A DNA stretch of 64,000 bases from Pezicula radicicola (lineage: Eukaryota > Ascomycota > Leotiomycetes > Helotiales > Dermateaceae), in NCBI GenBank assembly GCA_003008705.1, contig PDUO01000065.1:1-64000 (forward strand), given 5' to 3'. The translations under genes and the position numbers were made by a program. The notes beneath the pieces were generated by a model, which was not told the DNA's origin, did no database searches, and saw only the letters and a list, made by a program, of their open reading frames with translations. Below are positions 36,800 to 48,088 of the stretch, one piece after another. The number at the start of each line of letters is the position of its first letter. Positions within the stretch are counted from its first letter, which is position 1.

Positions 36800-37817
36800 T
36801 GTACCGTGAATTGGAGAGAACGACTGTGTTGGAAAGAAAAGAGACAGAGATAGCTTTGCAAAAGGGAACGAAAGGGGTTTGGAAACGACAGACGATACTT
36901 AACTGGTATACTGGGCTGCACAGAGTCTTTAATAAATTATTGAAGCGCTGCGCCGTCTGGCCCCTTTTTAAAGCTCAGTTTCGAGAGGTGGTCCCTTGCA
37001 TTAAGCTTGATGTAAGCTTAATAAATATTGGAGACCTACCTTACTTACTGGGTACCTTACCTAGCTACTTCAGTACCTTAGTGATCCCAGGGATCTCGTG
37101 TTTCTTGACGTCAAAGCATTTTATTGGTAGGTGAGCATCTTTCAAATCGAACGAATCTGGGAGATGCTCTCGGGCTACGAAGCATTAGATTTGTCTCGGT
37201 CATCACGGTACATTAGATGGTCTGGAATACTCACCAACTCTTCATCACGACGGGAGCTATTATTAGATTTTAGACGCACACAAGGTCTCGTACCGTACTG
37301 TACTATACTGTACCTTTTATATTCTGAGTCACTGACTGCCAGACATAGAGACTTCCCGACATCGAATCCCATGGCGACTGAGACCCTGGACGCTGCTGTC
37401 GGCCTTCCTCACGTTTTTATACCCAAAGCTACCTGACACGATATCATCATCCATAAGGCGAAGGACCGAGGTCTAGCGCATGTCGAGACTGCCCAAGAAT
37501 TGGCCAAGTGGAAATTGTCTTTGCCTTGTTTCTCGCACTGGCATGCCTCGGCCCCAAATTTCATGACGTATTGAGTTAGGACATGTGTTGGGAAACATTT
37601 GCGAGGCGTTAGACAAGTAGTCTTAGTTGCCACTGCGACTGTTGGCAAGACGCTGTATGCGGTATTTTACGCGTATCTGGACTCTGTGTTCCTGCCCAAG
37701 GCATTGGTACAGCTGGAGCTCCTGCTGTAGAAATTAGAGCCGCCTCTATGGATATTGGTGGAGAAAGTGTCTTGCCTAGATATCCCAAAAGGCTAGTGAG
37801 CCGGAATAGAGAGAGTA

Positions 37818-37968
37818 CAGTGCTAATTGCTTTGTAGGAGATCACTTTGAACAGCTATCTATTGACATATAAGAGATGGACTTGAGTAACTCGCCTAGCT
37901 TGAGTAATCCAACCCTTAAATATCGATATAGCTATAATCAAAATGATCCCCTACAAAAATTCGTACGG
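37818..37968. mobile_element. 151-bp inverted-repeat element, copy B (MITE-like)
   Basis: The left arm reads TTTGTAGGAGATCACTTTGA (37831-37850), and the right arm ends ATCAAAATGATCCCCTAC (about 37937-37954) then CGTACGG. The first 45 bases align closely with copy A (GTGCTAATTGC, GTAGGAGATCA, GGCTATCT/AGCTATCT). The middle is diverged but the length is the same. TA precedes the left end in both copies. Copy differences include C/T transitions, as expected if RIP has acted. No open frame is present, so it would need a transposase supplied elsewhere. Confidence 0.75.
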
Positions 37969-39415
37969 AAGAAGATCTGGAAAGAGAAAGAAAAAAAGGC
38001 ATGTTTGCTTTCAACTTAGCGAGGTCATTTCCTTTGGTATCGAAGAGTGTATCATTGCAATATCTAAAAAATTGTGGATTATGTGAAAATGAGGAGAAGG
38101 AGATTCCTCGGAAGTTAGTGTCTATCTGTGAATACAGTTCGTTGGGGCGCAACCTCAGCACACCATGAGGAAGTAAGCACTACGACTGGGCATGCTCAGC
38201 ATATGCAGGGGCACGCGTAACTTCCTCACGTTCTCGGCGATGAGCAGATTTTGCTAGGTTATCAAGAGCTACGGTTACTTCTCGCCGCACCTTTATAGCA
38301 AAAGTTACTTTAAGGCAGTCTTACCAATGAGGCGAGCCGAAAAATACTGGCTAAGAGGTATTATACATCTGGAACTTAGTTGGATTTCATAGTTAAAGAA
38401 ACTGAGAGTTACGCTCACCAGTCTACGGGTCTACCTAAAGATCATAGACACTTAAGTTTGATTAGGCAAACTTAGGGTAAACGGCGCTAAAATAAGCAGT
38501 GCATGTTGTAGCTCTTTCACGTCGTTATCATCCCCATGGTTCAGTGTTGCATGGGAGGATGCTGGTGGATACAAAAAAGTGCATGTGCCTCTGCAGAAGA
38601 CGTACGTTTCCACAGAAATTGGGCAACGCAACCAAGATTACAATCATCCGATATCTCTGACACCCGAAATCCTCCGTTAGATGTCCACTTGATGATGCCC
38701 AAGAGTTGTAGAAAGATGGAGTATTAATATAATTGAGACCAAACTATTGGTCGGAGCGCCTCGCCCCAGGATCTTGGCAGCCATATTGCCCAGAGGACTG
38801 GACTTCGGGAATTTAAAAAGCCCCCCGGATTTTTATGTACTCCAGTTTTCAGCATTGTATTACTGGTCCCCCACAGTCTCTACTGCATTACATTATTCAT
38901 GGAGATACGAGATCCTGGGGAATTTTTCTGCTCTAGCGAGTAGCTTTGGTGTCGGATTCTTGGACAATTTTTTGCGACTCGGGCTTGATAGCTCCATTCT
39001 CCCTAGTTCCTTTTGCCATGAAACTTATATCCACTTTGCTGGGACTCTTATCACCACTAAGATGTCTGGCCAAACTTGTCAGCACTTTGACCGCCAGTTG
39101 AGCCAAGTGACAGTTCCGTGGGCGTGGTTAATAGAGCCTGTCATAGGAGGCCTTGGCCCGAGTTTGCGGGCAAAATTCGCTTGGTCTTCTTGGCCATTGC
39201 TATCTTCGAGGCTTTCTACAGCGTGCTTGAGTGCGCCACCATGCACGCCTCGCCGTTTTCACAATATGCTTGGTTTTCTTGCATGTTTCTATGCTGTATC
39301 GAAACACTCCTTGCCAACGTTGCACAGAAGATTGGCAGGCAACAGCATGGTGGGGTCAGAAGGCGCTTAGGATGTTGGGGTGCATTGCGCGCTCTCATCG
39401 CAACATATGGATTGA

Positions 39416-39423
39416 TATATAAG
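39416..39423 (+). promoter_or_regulatory. TATA box of the JEN1-like gene
   Basis: TATATAAG lies 108 bp upstream of the transporter ATG, a normal fungal distance. Confidence 0.55.
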
Positions 39424-39530
39424 AGCCCATGATCCCTCTTTCTTGATACCACCATCAACCTCCAGTCCAGATATCTAGCTTCATAATTATCACAGCAGGT
39501 CTGCACTATCCTTATAAAAATATTACCACT

Positions 39531-41462
39531 ATGTCTTCAACTGGCAATGAACCCGCAGAGCCAGTTGCCAGCGGGGTTTGGCCCGTGGCCAAGCAAAGCT
39601 TTGGCGACCTCTTTATATGGAAGCAAAGAGTCACTTTAACTAACGACTATGGAGAAACGATAACCGAGTGGCAGAGCCCAGAGCCATTGAAAGTATGTAT
39701 TATCCACAATCTATCAGTCTAAGCTACCGCTAACTCTCATAGGACCCATTTTCGCTCATGGCACAACTCTCCTGGAGGGATTGGATTTTCTTCCTCGTCG
39801 GATTTTCAGCCTGGACGGCCGATGCCTTCGATTTCCATGCCCTCTCTATCCAGACAGTGAAGCTCGCTGCCTATTATGACCAGTCCAAAACCTCCATAAC
39901 CACTGCTATCACTCTGACACTCTTGTTGAGATCTGTGGGTGCTGCCTTTTTTGGGCTTGCTGGAGATAAGTATGGGAGAAAATGGCCTTTGGTAATCAAT
40001 ATGGTGAGTTTCTCAACCCTCGACGAGCTACTAGCTTCCGAGATATACTAAGCGACGATAGATTATCCTCGGTATACTCCAAATTGCTACAATTTATTGC
40101 AAAACTTTCCAGCAATTTCTGGCAGTGAGGAGTTTGTTTGGCCTTGTACGTATATATCCTTTCCAAACGAAGAGTGAAGAGTGTCATGAGCCTTTATCCT
40201 CCTCACACAAGCAAAACTGACTCTTAAATAGATGATGGGTGGCGTCTACGGAGGTGCAGTAGCAATGGTAAGTAGGACCTCTCCGGATACTAAGATTAAA
40301 CCTCACATTTTCCCCAGGCTTTAGAAAATTGTCCCGTGAATGCACGCGGCCTGATGTCTGGCATCCTCCAACAGGGTTATTCCTTCGGCTACGTTCTCGC
40401 CGCATGTGCCAATCTTGGAGTCGGTGGAGAAGTCAATACCTGGAAAACTGTGTTCTGGATCGCTGCAGGACTTTCCATTGGTGTTGGCCTCGTCCGTATA
40501 CTGTTTCCAGAGTCAAAGCAGTTTATCATTGCTAAGGCAGAGGGTAAGAATAATGGAACTGGTGGTGCTGCTACGTTCTGGAAGGAGACTCAACTTATGC
40601 TCAAGTCTGAATGGCGCATGTGCATCTACTGCATCATCCTCATGACTTGGTTCAACTTCTACTCTCATACATCACAAGGTAAGTGACAAACTACCCCCTA
40701 ACCCCTAGATATATATTCTAACGCGACCGAACAGACAGCTACACCACTTTTATGATATCCGGCAAGGTATGTTTTGACTACCATCTGTCTTAATTGCAAG
40801 CGTAAGCTAACAATTAATTCTCACAGGGCCTTGATAATGCAGGTGCCAGCAGAGCAAGCATCCTCATGAAGACAGGTGCTTGTGTTGGCGGTACAATTAT
40901 CGGATATATGTCACAATTCGTCGGACGTCGTCGTGCGATCTGCGTCGCGGCATTGATATCTGGTCTCATGATCCCAGCTTGGATTCTCCCGTCAGGCGAA
41001 CGTAGCCTCTCAGCCTCCGGCTTCTTCATGCAATTCTTCGTCCAGGGTGCCTGGGGTGTCATTCCAATCCACTTGAACGAGTTATCACCACCGGCTTTCC
41101 GTTCCAGTTTCCCAGGTATCACCTACCAACTCGGAAACATGATATCCTCGCCTTCAGCACAGATTGTCAATGCTATCGCCGAGAAGGTCCTAGTTACTGG
41201 TGCCCATGGCAAGAAAGTTGATGGTTATGGTCCCGTCATGGGTGTTGCCACTGCTATCATTGCCACTGGTATTTTCATCACAGCTGCTCTTGGCCCAGAA
41301 AAGCGTGGAAGGAGGTTCGAAGAGGCGCCTGTTGCTGGTGCTGGTGCTGGGGTTGTACTTCCTTCTGAGAAGGATTTGGAGGCTGGTGAGGATGAGGACC
41401 GTCCTGATAGTCCTAAGACTGCGCTTGAAGCACAGCAGATTGAGGTGTCTAACAATAAATGA
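39531..41462 (+). CDS. JEN1: JEN1-like carboxylate/H+ symporter (MFS)
   Basis: Seven exons: 39531-39692, 39743-40003, 40062-40145, 40232-40267, 40318-40678, 40735-40766 and 40827-41462, giving 523 aa. Two exons are tiny (36 and 32 nt). The family signature NXX(S/T)HX(S/T)QDXXXT is present at residues 294-306 as NFYSHTSQDSYTT and is assembled across the exon 5/6 junction. The MFS loop motif GDKYGRKWP follows the second membrane segment. The N-terminus WRDWIFFLVGFSAWTADAFDFHAL and the IQTVKLA segment are Jen-like. Jen1 proteins import lactate, pyruvate and related monocarboxylates with protons and are usually repressed by glucose. The exact substrate here is not readable from sequence. Confidence 0.93.
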
Positions 41463-43234
41463 GGTGGATGTTGATCTGGGATTACTTTACCCGAGCGGGC
41501 TGGCTCACTTGTAGTCTAGTATAGAATTGTAGCTAAATACGAATTATGATGAGGTTATCTAGTATTGTGGTTTGTCGATTTACTTATTGGAGCTGGATAG
41601 TTGTGATGATCCACCCATCGGCTAACTCGCTTCGGACAGGAGGAAGTGAAGTGGCAGATTCCGCTAAAGCTGCCGTCATTTGCACAAATCCCACGTAGCT
41701 CTTAATTGCTAGAAAGATTGATGATATTGTCGTACTTAAGGGAGGCAAACCTGCTATAGAACCCGAGACCGTCGTCGTCTGGACGATATTTTGAACGGCT
41801 GGAGAAAGTGTATCTGATCTAGGTACCAAACTGCAAGAAGCAAGCGGCTGTGCAATTTTTGTTGTGTTTCATTTACCTAGTGGAGAATTACAACGCCCTC
41901 TATAACTTCTCGGGCTGTGGTTCCAATATTAATCTCCTAGAGTAATTAATAAGATGTTCGTTTTGCCCAACTGCACGCTGCAACGCGGCACAACGTCCTT
42001 CGAAATCACCTCGCAATTCAGCGAGCATGTCATGGATTTCACTCCCCCCTTTTGACAAAATCCCGGATGGTTCAGTTTCGTGGAAACTAGAAAGTGTATC
42101 CAAGACGCACTCATTAGAGAAACATGATCACAGCGTCTTAAGAAATTGAGGCAGATTGAGAAAGACTTTATTTGGGAGGGAGGCCTCGCACCCCGTGAGC
42201 TATAATCAAGCTGAAAGATTCTCTCCGATGCCGGTCTCAATGCTTTTGCCTTTTTCTTTGAAGATATACGGTACTGTAAGGTACTTAAGTGTAGGCGGAA
42301 AGTCTAAAGCGATGCCGGTACTCCGTATCCCGGTCCAAAATAGCTCCGGGGACCGCTTTCCGAGCGTTCTGGACCATGCGAACACCGACAATCGAATGAC
42401 CGACTTTTGTCTTCGCTGCTACTGCCCTGTATGTAGCCAGTAATAGGCTTGAGGGTCGATTGCCGCTCGGGAGGATATTAAAATTGCGTAGTGCGTGTGC
42501 TGTGTACAGGAAGAGGGTCGCTAATTGCGGGTCGCTCCGTCGCTTACTACTTATCAGATCCTGTGGAGTTTATCTGATCTATTTTTTCACCCAACTACAT
42601 ATTTTCGTAGCTACCTAGCCGGCTTTGAGATCACCAATCTCCGGGAGTCCCAAGCTTCATTACCTAAACTGAAGTCCAGGAGGCAGTGTCAAACCAACTC
42701 AGTAGTTGTAGTCTAGGAGAGGTTCTATCAAGAGGAAATGCTCAGCAGAGGAATACAATCATACAAGAAGGCTGTTCCTATTCGTATAACTGTCTCCTAG
42801 GTTTAGATGGCGGAAAGTAGATTGCGAGGACACTTGCGCTGCGTACTACTTACCGACGTTTACGCTTCCAACAGGTAACTGTGTACCATATAGAATTGGA
42901 GTTTTTCGGCTGCCAAGACTGGCGGAGTGGGTATGAAAGTCTTTGGACTTTACACCTTCCAATTCTGCAAGTAATACGCTATGTAATTTATAGGTTGAGT
43001 CCCGAGGTATTGTGGTTACCATCCCAAAGATATCTCAGACACTCCGTAGACGGAGGACATCCGTGTCAGTTCGGCCTGAGTGTGTAGAAGCTTGCAAAGG
43101 CAATTATGGAGCTTCGTCTCTTATATAAATATTCCTGCCCGTAATCAGCTCATTCTCCCTTAACTATCAGTTCATCAGTTCATCAACTCACTCGCTTGTT
43201 GATCCTCTTGCCTCCTCACCCGAGAACCTTGACA
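41463..43234. other. intergenic upstream of tyrosinase
   Basis: No gene is visible in 1.8 kb. The last part is the tyrosinase promoter. Confidence 0.55.
43121..43130 (+). promoter_or_regulatory. TATA box of the tyrosinase gene
   Basis: TTATATAAAT lies 105-114 bp upstream of the ATG and is the clearest TATA element in the window. Confidence 0.55.
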
Positions 43235-44373
43235 ATGAAGCTCTCCCTCACTTCAACTGCCCTGTTGCTATCCACCAGCACAGTAGCTATACTCCCACGC
43301 CAAGAAGCAGGTCTAGTCAACAGCACAAGCCTCACATTTTTCAATGGAACTTGTACCGCAGAAACCATCACCATCCGTAAAGAATGGAGAAACCTGAGCG
43401 CCGCAGAAAAGAAAGCTTATACGGACGCTGAGCTTTGTGTAATGGCTCTTCCTGCCCAGACTACACTCTCCGGTGTTACCAATCGGTTTAGTGATCTACA
43501 AGGTCTTCATAGAAGTCTAACTAATACATCCGTGGGTGATATTATTCACAATGTTGTAAGTTACTTTCTTCCTGACCCAGAACTAGAAAGGAATAAAGCT
43601 AATATAAGGAAGGGTCAATTCCTCCCTTGGCATCGCTTATTCATGCACACGCACGAAACTTTTCTACGAGAACAATGTAACTACACCGGACCAATGGCCT
43701 GGTGGGACGAAAAACTCGACGCAGACTCTGGCAATTTCTTCCAGTCAAATATGTGGGACTCCACAGGAATGGGTGGAAACGGTACCGGGACAGATAATTG
43801 TGTCGTCGATGGACCTTTCGCAAATACCACAGAACATATCGGTCCTTTACTCGAAAATACCGATTATTGTCTTGGTCGAGCATGGGATAACAGCCTTATC
43901 GAATACAGTAATACTGCTGCCGTAGAAGCTTGTACCGATTATAATGATTATTACTCATTCTTCAATTGCATGGTAGCGTTCCCGGATGGTCCTCATGTTG
44001 CCGGTCATACGGCTGTTGGGTCTCTTGTAAGTACCTTTTTCTATCCTTGGCATATCTCTCTTCTGACATGATCCTGTAGATGGCAGATATTGACTCATCG
44101 CCTGGAGACCCCGTTTTTTTCTTACATCATAACTATGTGGATCGTCTCTGGTGGCAATGGCAACAAGCTAATGCTTCCTCTCGCTTGTTTGATATGAGTG
44201 GAAGCAGTGTTAACCTCACGCTTCCTTCAAACATTGAAGCTACACCAGTAGGTGGTTGGCCGAATGTTACTCTGGATTATGTCTTGACTGTGGCGGATAT
44301 TCTTCCTTCTATTCCTATTAGCGAGGTTATGAATGTTCAAGGTGGCTATCTTTGTTATGAGTACGATTACTAG
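43235..44373 (+). CDS. secreted short tyrosinase (type-3 copper oxidase)
   Basis: Three exons, 43235-43555, 43613-44026 and 44080-44373, encode 342 aa. Residues 1-18 are a signal peptide (MKLSLTSTALLLSTSTVA). The CuA site has H92, H105 and H114 (in GQFLPWHRLF), with the H-x8-H spacing restored only when the 57-nt intron is removed. The CuB site has H235 and H239 in DGPHVAGHTAVG and H261/H262 in DPVFFLHHNYVDRLWW. Several NxS/T sites are present. Such enzymes oxidise phenols to quinones and can feed melanin formation. The protein ends soon after CuB and lacks the C-terminal lid domain of long tyrosinases, as in the short secreted fungal group. Confidence 0.95.
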
Positions 44374-45300
44374 GACATTCTTGGGTGTTGTCATGATGTG
44401 TCTACTCCAGCATATCTTCAGGTAGTAGCGAGTTAAATGTTAGGTGCAGGATGGGAGGAGGGACAGTTAGTGTAGCCAATTACTGCTCTGTTTTTCGGTG
44501 TGCAGTTAAAGAGATACTGTTTTGATTTACAATATGATTCATATAGTACACTAGTTGAAGGGACCCATACTAGCTATTACATACAGAGGCGCTCAGGATC
44601 TAAATTTCAAGCTAAAGGCGGTTGTAGTCTTAGCATGCTACTATAATATATTCCATATAATTTTATATTACAACATAGCAGGATCTAAGTGTCTAGTAAC
44701 CTACCCTGGCCCAATGAGACCGAACTCTACGCTAGAACAAAAGATACAGTTTATCCAGGAATTATAATAACTGAGTCACCTACTGTTTGTATACTTATTT
44801 GTTCGCCAAATTAGCGTGTATTGATACTTGCTACGAAGTCGAAATATTCACTTACAATAGAAAATAGGCGGAAATCGAACCATAGCATAATTTCCAGACA
44901 TTTAAGGATAAGAGTGAGCAGGAGAATAGTTGTATAATATAGATAATCAAGAAGGTGACGTAGAACACAGAAATAACCGTTAAACTAGGACCTCAACTAG
45001 AGTCTAATTTCTATGCAGTGCCTGCTATATATAGAATTTTAGATCTCTTACACTTTAATAGACAAATTATTCAAATGAATCGAGTACACTCCATCAAAGG
45101 CTAGAAGAAAAAAATCAGGAACAGTCGTAACTTCAAGGAGTGCAACATCCCTTCTATCTCCTCGGAACTTAGCAATGCCAAGACTCTTGCCCCTAAACCG
45201 GACAACCTAACCTCGCTTAAAGCACCCACATATCCAAAAAGCACAAAATCTTCCATTTAAAATTCAACCAAAAGAGACACCTACAACAGACACAAAAGAG
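44374..45300. other. intergenic, AT-rich
   Basis: No gene is visible. The stretch around 44560-45080 is visibly AT-rich and may be old repeat debris. Confidence 0.5.
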
Positions 45301-45305
45301 AAAAA
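45301..45305 (-). terminator. Pol III terminator of tRNA-Leu
   Basis: A run of five T on the minus strand lies 9 bases beyond the 3' end of the tRNA, as expected for RNA polymerase III termination. Confidence 0.65.
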
Positions 45306-45313
45306 GAAATAAG

Positions 45314-45413
45314 TGAACAGAATGGGACTCGAACCCATGCTCATTTCTGAACCAGGAAATTGTAATTAAGGTAAACCTTAACCTGGCGCCATAACCAACT
45401 CGGCCATCTGTCC
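45314..45413 (-). tRNA. tRNA-Leu(AAG) with intron
   Basis: The minus strand folds as a class II tRNA. The acceptor arm GGACAGA pairs with TCTGTTC, with discriminator A. The D-arm contains box A (TGGCCGAGTTGG). The anticodon stem CCAGG/CCTGG frames TTAAGG, giving anticodon AAG. A short intron of about 18 nt follows position 37. A long variable arm precedes the T-arm TGGGTTCGAGTCCCA. The long variable arm and A73 fit leucine. It reads CUU/CUC codons after A34 modification. Confidence 0.92.
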
Positions 45414-46048
45414 GCGTTTTGCTTGTTTGTTAAAGAATAATGCCCTATTATAATATATATTAGCATTTGTGGGGTGGAGGAGAATCAGCTTTATTACTAT
45501 TGGTGTTCGCTTACTTGACTTGACTACTAAGACTTTAGCGTTATAAGATAAGAGAACGATAGAATTAAGTACTTGTTTTGTATAGGGGAAACGAGCGATT
45601 AATTGTAGAAGAATATATAGTAGGATAGTTCTAGGCTGGGGTATTTATCTATATATTATACACTGATTAATTAGATAAGTAATGTGTTGGGTCCTTTGTT
45701 CGCATGTCCTTTGTAGGCAGCATTCGATTACATGTCTCTTAAAGTGTCATGGGGAAAAAACTTCATTGAAGAGCAGAAAGAATAATTGATAGTAATTGTT
45801 GAGGCTTGGTAGTTTGGTGCTCATACAAGTAGCACGTTTTTGTGGATGAAATGTCTTCTGCGCCTTGTCTATTCTTCTTATCTAAGCACATTGGGATTAT
45901 TATAATTTCTTTTTAAATAAACATTCCATCCTCCTCTATATCATCTCTGCATAAACTGGGGTTGAAAAATCATAATACTCCAAGCCCACGTCCTAACACC
46001 ATGTCACTAGTGATAACGTCTATGGGTCTTATGTACAAGTTAGCTAAC
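45414..46048. other. intergenic
   Basis: This lies between the tRNA and the F-box gene 3' end. It is AT-rich and nothing specific is recognised. Confidence 0.55.
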
Positions 46049-47500
46049 TCATTCCGGCCATGACTCTCTCCTTATAACGAATCCCTCATAATCCCTCGTA
46101 AAACCAATAACCCATGGCAGTCTCTCCCAATCTTTACCATAAACCGGCGCCAACCCCCAGAATAAACCCGTTTCTACCTCTTTTATTTCGCCTTGAGCAT
46201 TGAACTTCTCTAAGTGCAGCCCGTCCCTCAAGCTAGTAAGAAGACTCTTGAGTTTGCCTGTTAATAATCGGAAGCCCCCGTTGGAGCGTTGATGAGGTGC
46301 TTCAATACCTGGCCCACCTAGCGAGAACCGCAGGAGAGTAGGAGCATGCCGAAGGAGGAATTTGGTCAGGGTTCTTTCGCGGGCGGCAACGCCTTCTAGA
46401 CGTAGAGTTGTGAGATTTGGGAAGATTGGAGTCGAGACGATTTGCGGCATCTCGTCACTTGCATCTGTATCAATATCTTCTATTACAATCCCTAATGTAA
46501 ATCTCTCTAGATTTTCAACGATTTCGGCGTCCCTCTCAAGTGACATTAGAAGAATACCTATATCAATATTGGTACGGCCTTGGAATCCCAACCGAAGATC
46601 TCGCAGCATTGGAGCGGAACACAGACATTTTGCAAGCCGTATCATGGCATGAACCTTGTGGATATCATTTGGGGATTCGCTGTAGTCCATTTGCAAGTTG
46701 AGTGTTTGGAGGTGATTAAAGGCAGTGGAGAGATAAGATATTGTAGGGGGCCTTTGAGCGAAGAATTCAAACGGCAGACGGTCGTGGGAGAGGGTTTCGA
46801 GGTGGATTGGGGACGCTGAGGCTTTATTAGCTCTGTTGAGGGCTAAGTAGTTACTTGGGGATGTAAGACACATGTCGGCGATAAGACTTTTCGGGAGCAT
46901 TCATTTGACAAAGAGAGAGCCAGGTCCGAACTCACAAGCAACAGCAGAAAGCACTGAAGTAAATCTTTCCCATGTCAGCACTCTTGGGAGAGCCCTTGTA
47001 CTTGGAAACCTCCAAATATCTTTAAATAACTCATTTGTAAATCCCGGGCACTTATGCAAGCTGACATCGATCTCCTTCAAATTCGACAGATTTCTAAAAG
47101 CCAGCATCAAACCACTTAACTCACAAACATGCTCCTTGTATATCTCCTTGAAGAACTTTAGTTGTCCGTGATATGCCCAAGCCTCATCGCGAACCTTTTC
47201 TCGGTAATCCGGTTCTTGTGCATATTGTAGGAAGTATGTATTGTGCCGTGCATGGTATTCATTTACCTCACCAAGGTTCATACGAATGATTTCGATGGAA
47301 GAAGAGAGGCGTGGATGCTGGCTTAGGGAGAGGAGACGGCGGAAGTCGTCTCGGTGGGGGTACGTTGTGAAAGTCGGGGTTAGGAGATAATCCTCTCCAA
47401 GGTGAGCCCAAGCTTTGGAGACCTGGCGAATGGCTTTGAGAGATTCGAGTGACAGAAACTGGAGGATTTCTCGTCGTAGTTCGACAGGAAGCTTTTCCAT
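46049..47500 (-). CDS. F-box protein
   Basis: Two exons on the minus strand, 47500-46936 and 46842-46049, encode 452 aa. The 93-nt intron starts GTGAGT and ends CTTAG; it contains an in-frame TGA, so without splicing the gene appears as two abutting frames. The F-box is at the very N-terminus (LPVELRREILQFL, then SLKAIRQVSKAWAHL). The rest has irregular Leu-rich segments (LQTLNLQMDYS, LRDLRLGFQG, LTTLRLEGVA) like the LRR-type substrate domain of many fungal F-box proteins. It would act as a substrate adaptor of an SCF ubiquitin ligase through Skp1. The substrate is unknown. Confidence 0.85.
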
Positions 47501-47814
47501 GATGGTACAGTACAGTAGTACGATTCGGTGTTCTCCGTGGCTCAATCTCGACCCTCTCTTGAAGACCAAAGCGTCTTCTGTGTACAACCTTGACCCTGTT
47601 ACTGGTCAGCTTACGTATCCTCGCAGGAAGAGTATATTGAGCAACAAGGTAGATGAATTCAGGTTGTTGTTCATCTTCCGTGCTTGGACTACCTGATAAC
47701 GCGGGGTGCATTATTAATCCCGAGCGTCTACTCGTAAGCTCTTAAACGCGCTAGCCGCCTCTCCATAATTACTCTCCGGCTCTTTTTCAACGCCACCTTG
47801 CTTCACCTCCAACA
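47501..47814. promoter_or_regulatory. divergent promoter of F-box gene and small membrane protein
   Basis: The two start codons face away from each other across 314 bp. A GTACAGTACAGTAGTAC palindromic stretch lies at 47505-47521, directly upstream of the F-box ATG. Confidence 0.5.
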
Positions 47815-48088
47815 ATGTCTATGCTTTCGTGAGCCTCTCTCCCTCTATTTACTTCAACGGCTTATCCCATGCCGTAGCAAAGAACCAATCGATACTAATT
47901 ATCCTTATAACAGTGCCTTCCGCAATTTACACCCTCGAACACGCATGGGTGTTGGCATCGCCTTTCTTGCCTGGGGTACTATTGGCCTCTACCTGTCAGA
48001 TCGCGCGGAAAAGAAGCTCGGTTTCGAAGCGACGGAAAAGGACAAGGAAGCCTTGCCCAAATTTAGAGTTGTGGAAAGAAACGATTGA
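47815..48088 (+). CDS. 62-aa conserved-looking single-pass membrane protein
   Basis: Two exons, 47815-47828 and 47914-48088, encode 62 aa. The 85-nt intron has a textbook TACTAAT branch. The first exon is 14 nt (MSMLS) and its frame is set only by splicing. The protein has a basic N-terminus (FRNLHPRTR), one membrane segment (MGVGIAFLAWGTIGLYLS) and a charged tail ending in VVERND. This layout fits a small mitochondrial inner-membrane protein, but I do not recognise a named family. It was easy to miss because of the very short first exon. Confidence 0.75.

Larger units (their letters stand above)
36800..39530. other. gene-free region containing a MITE-like copy
   Basis: No gene can be supported over 2.7 kb. 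The region contains the second inverted-repeat element (37818-37968). GTAC-rich bits such as GTACTGTAC occur near 37293-37312. The last 120 bp are the promoter of the carboxylate transporter gene. Confidence 0.55.

Noticed and set aside
38747..39370. 207-codon open frame before the JEN1-like gene
   Set aside because: It does not start with ATG, shows no recognisable motif and lies in gene-poor DNA.
46900..46903. Stop-codon readthrough or nonsense mutation in the F-box gene
   Set aside because: A 93-nt intron with good donor and acceptor removes the stop and keeps frame, which is simpler.
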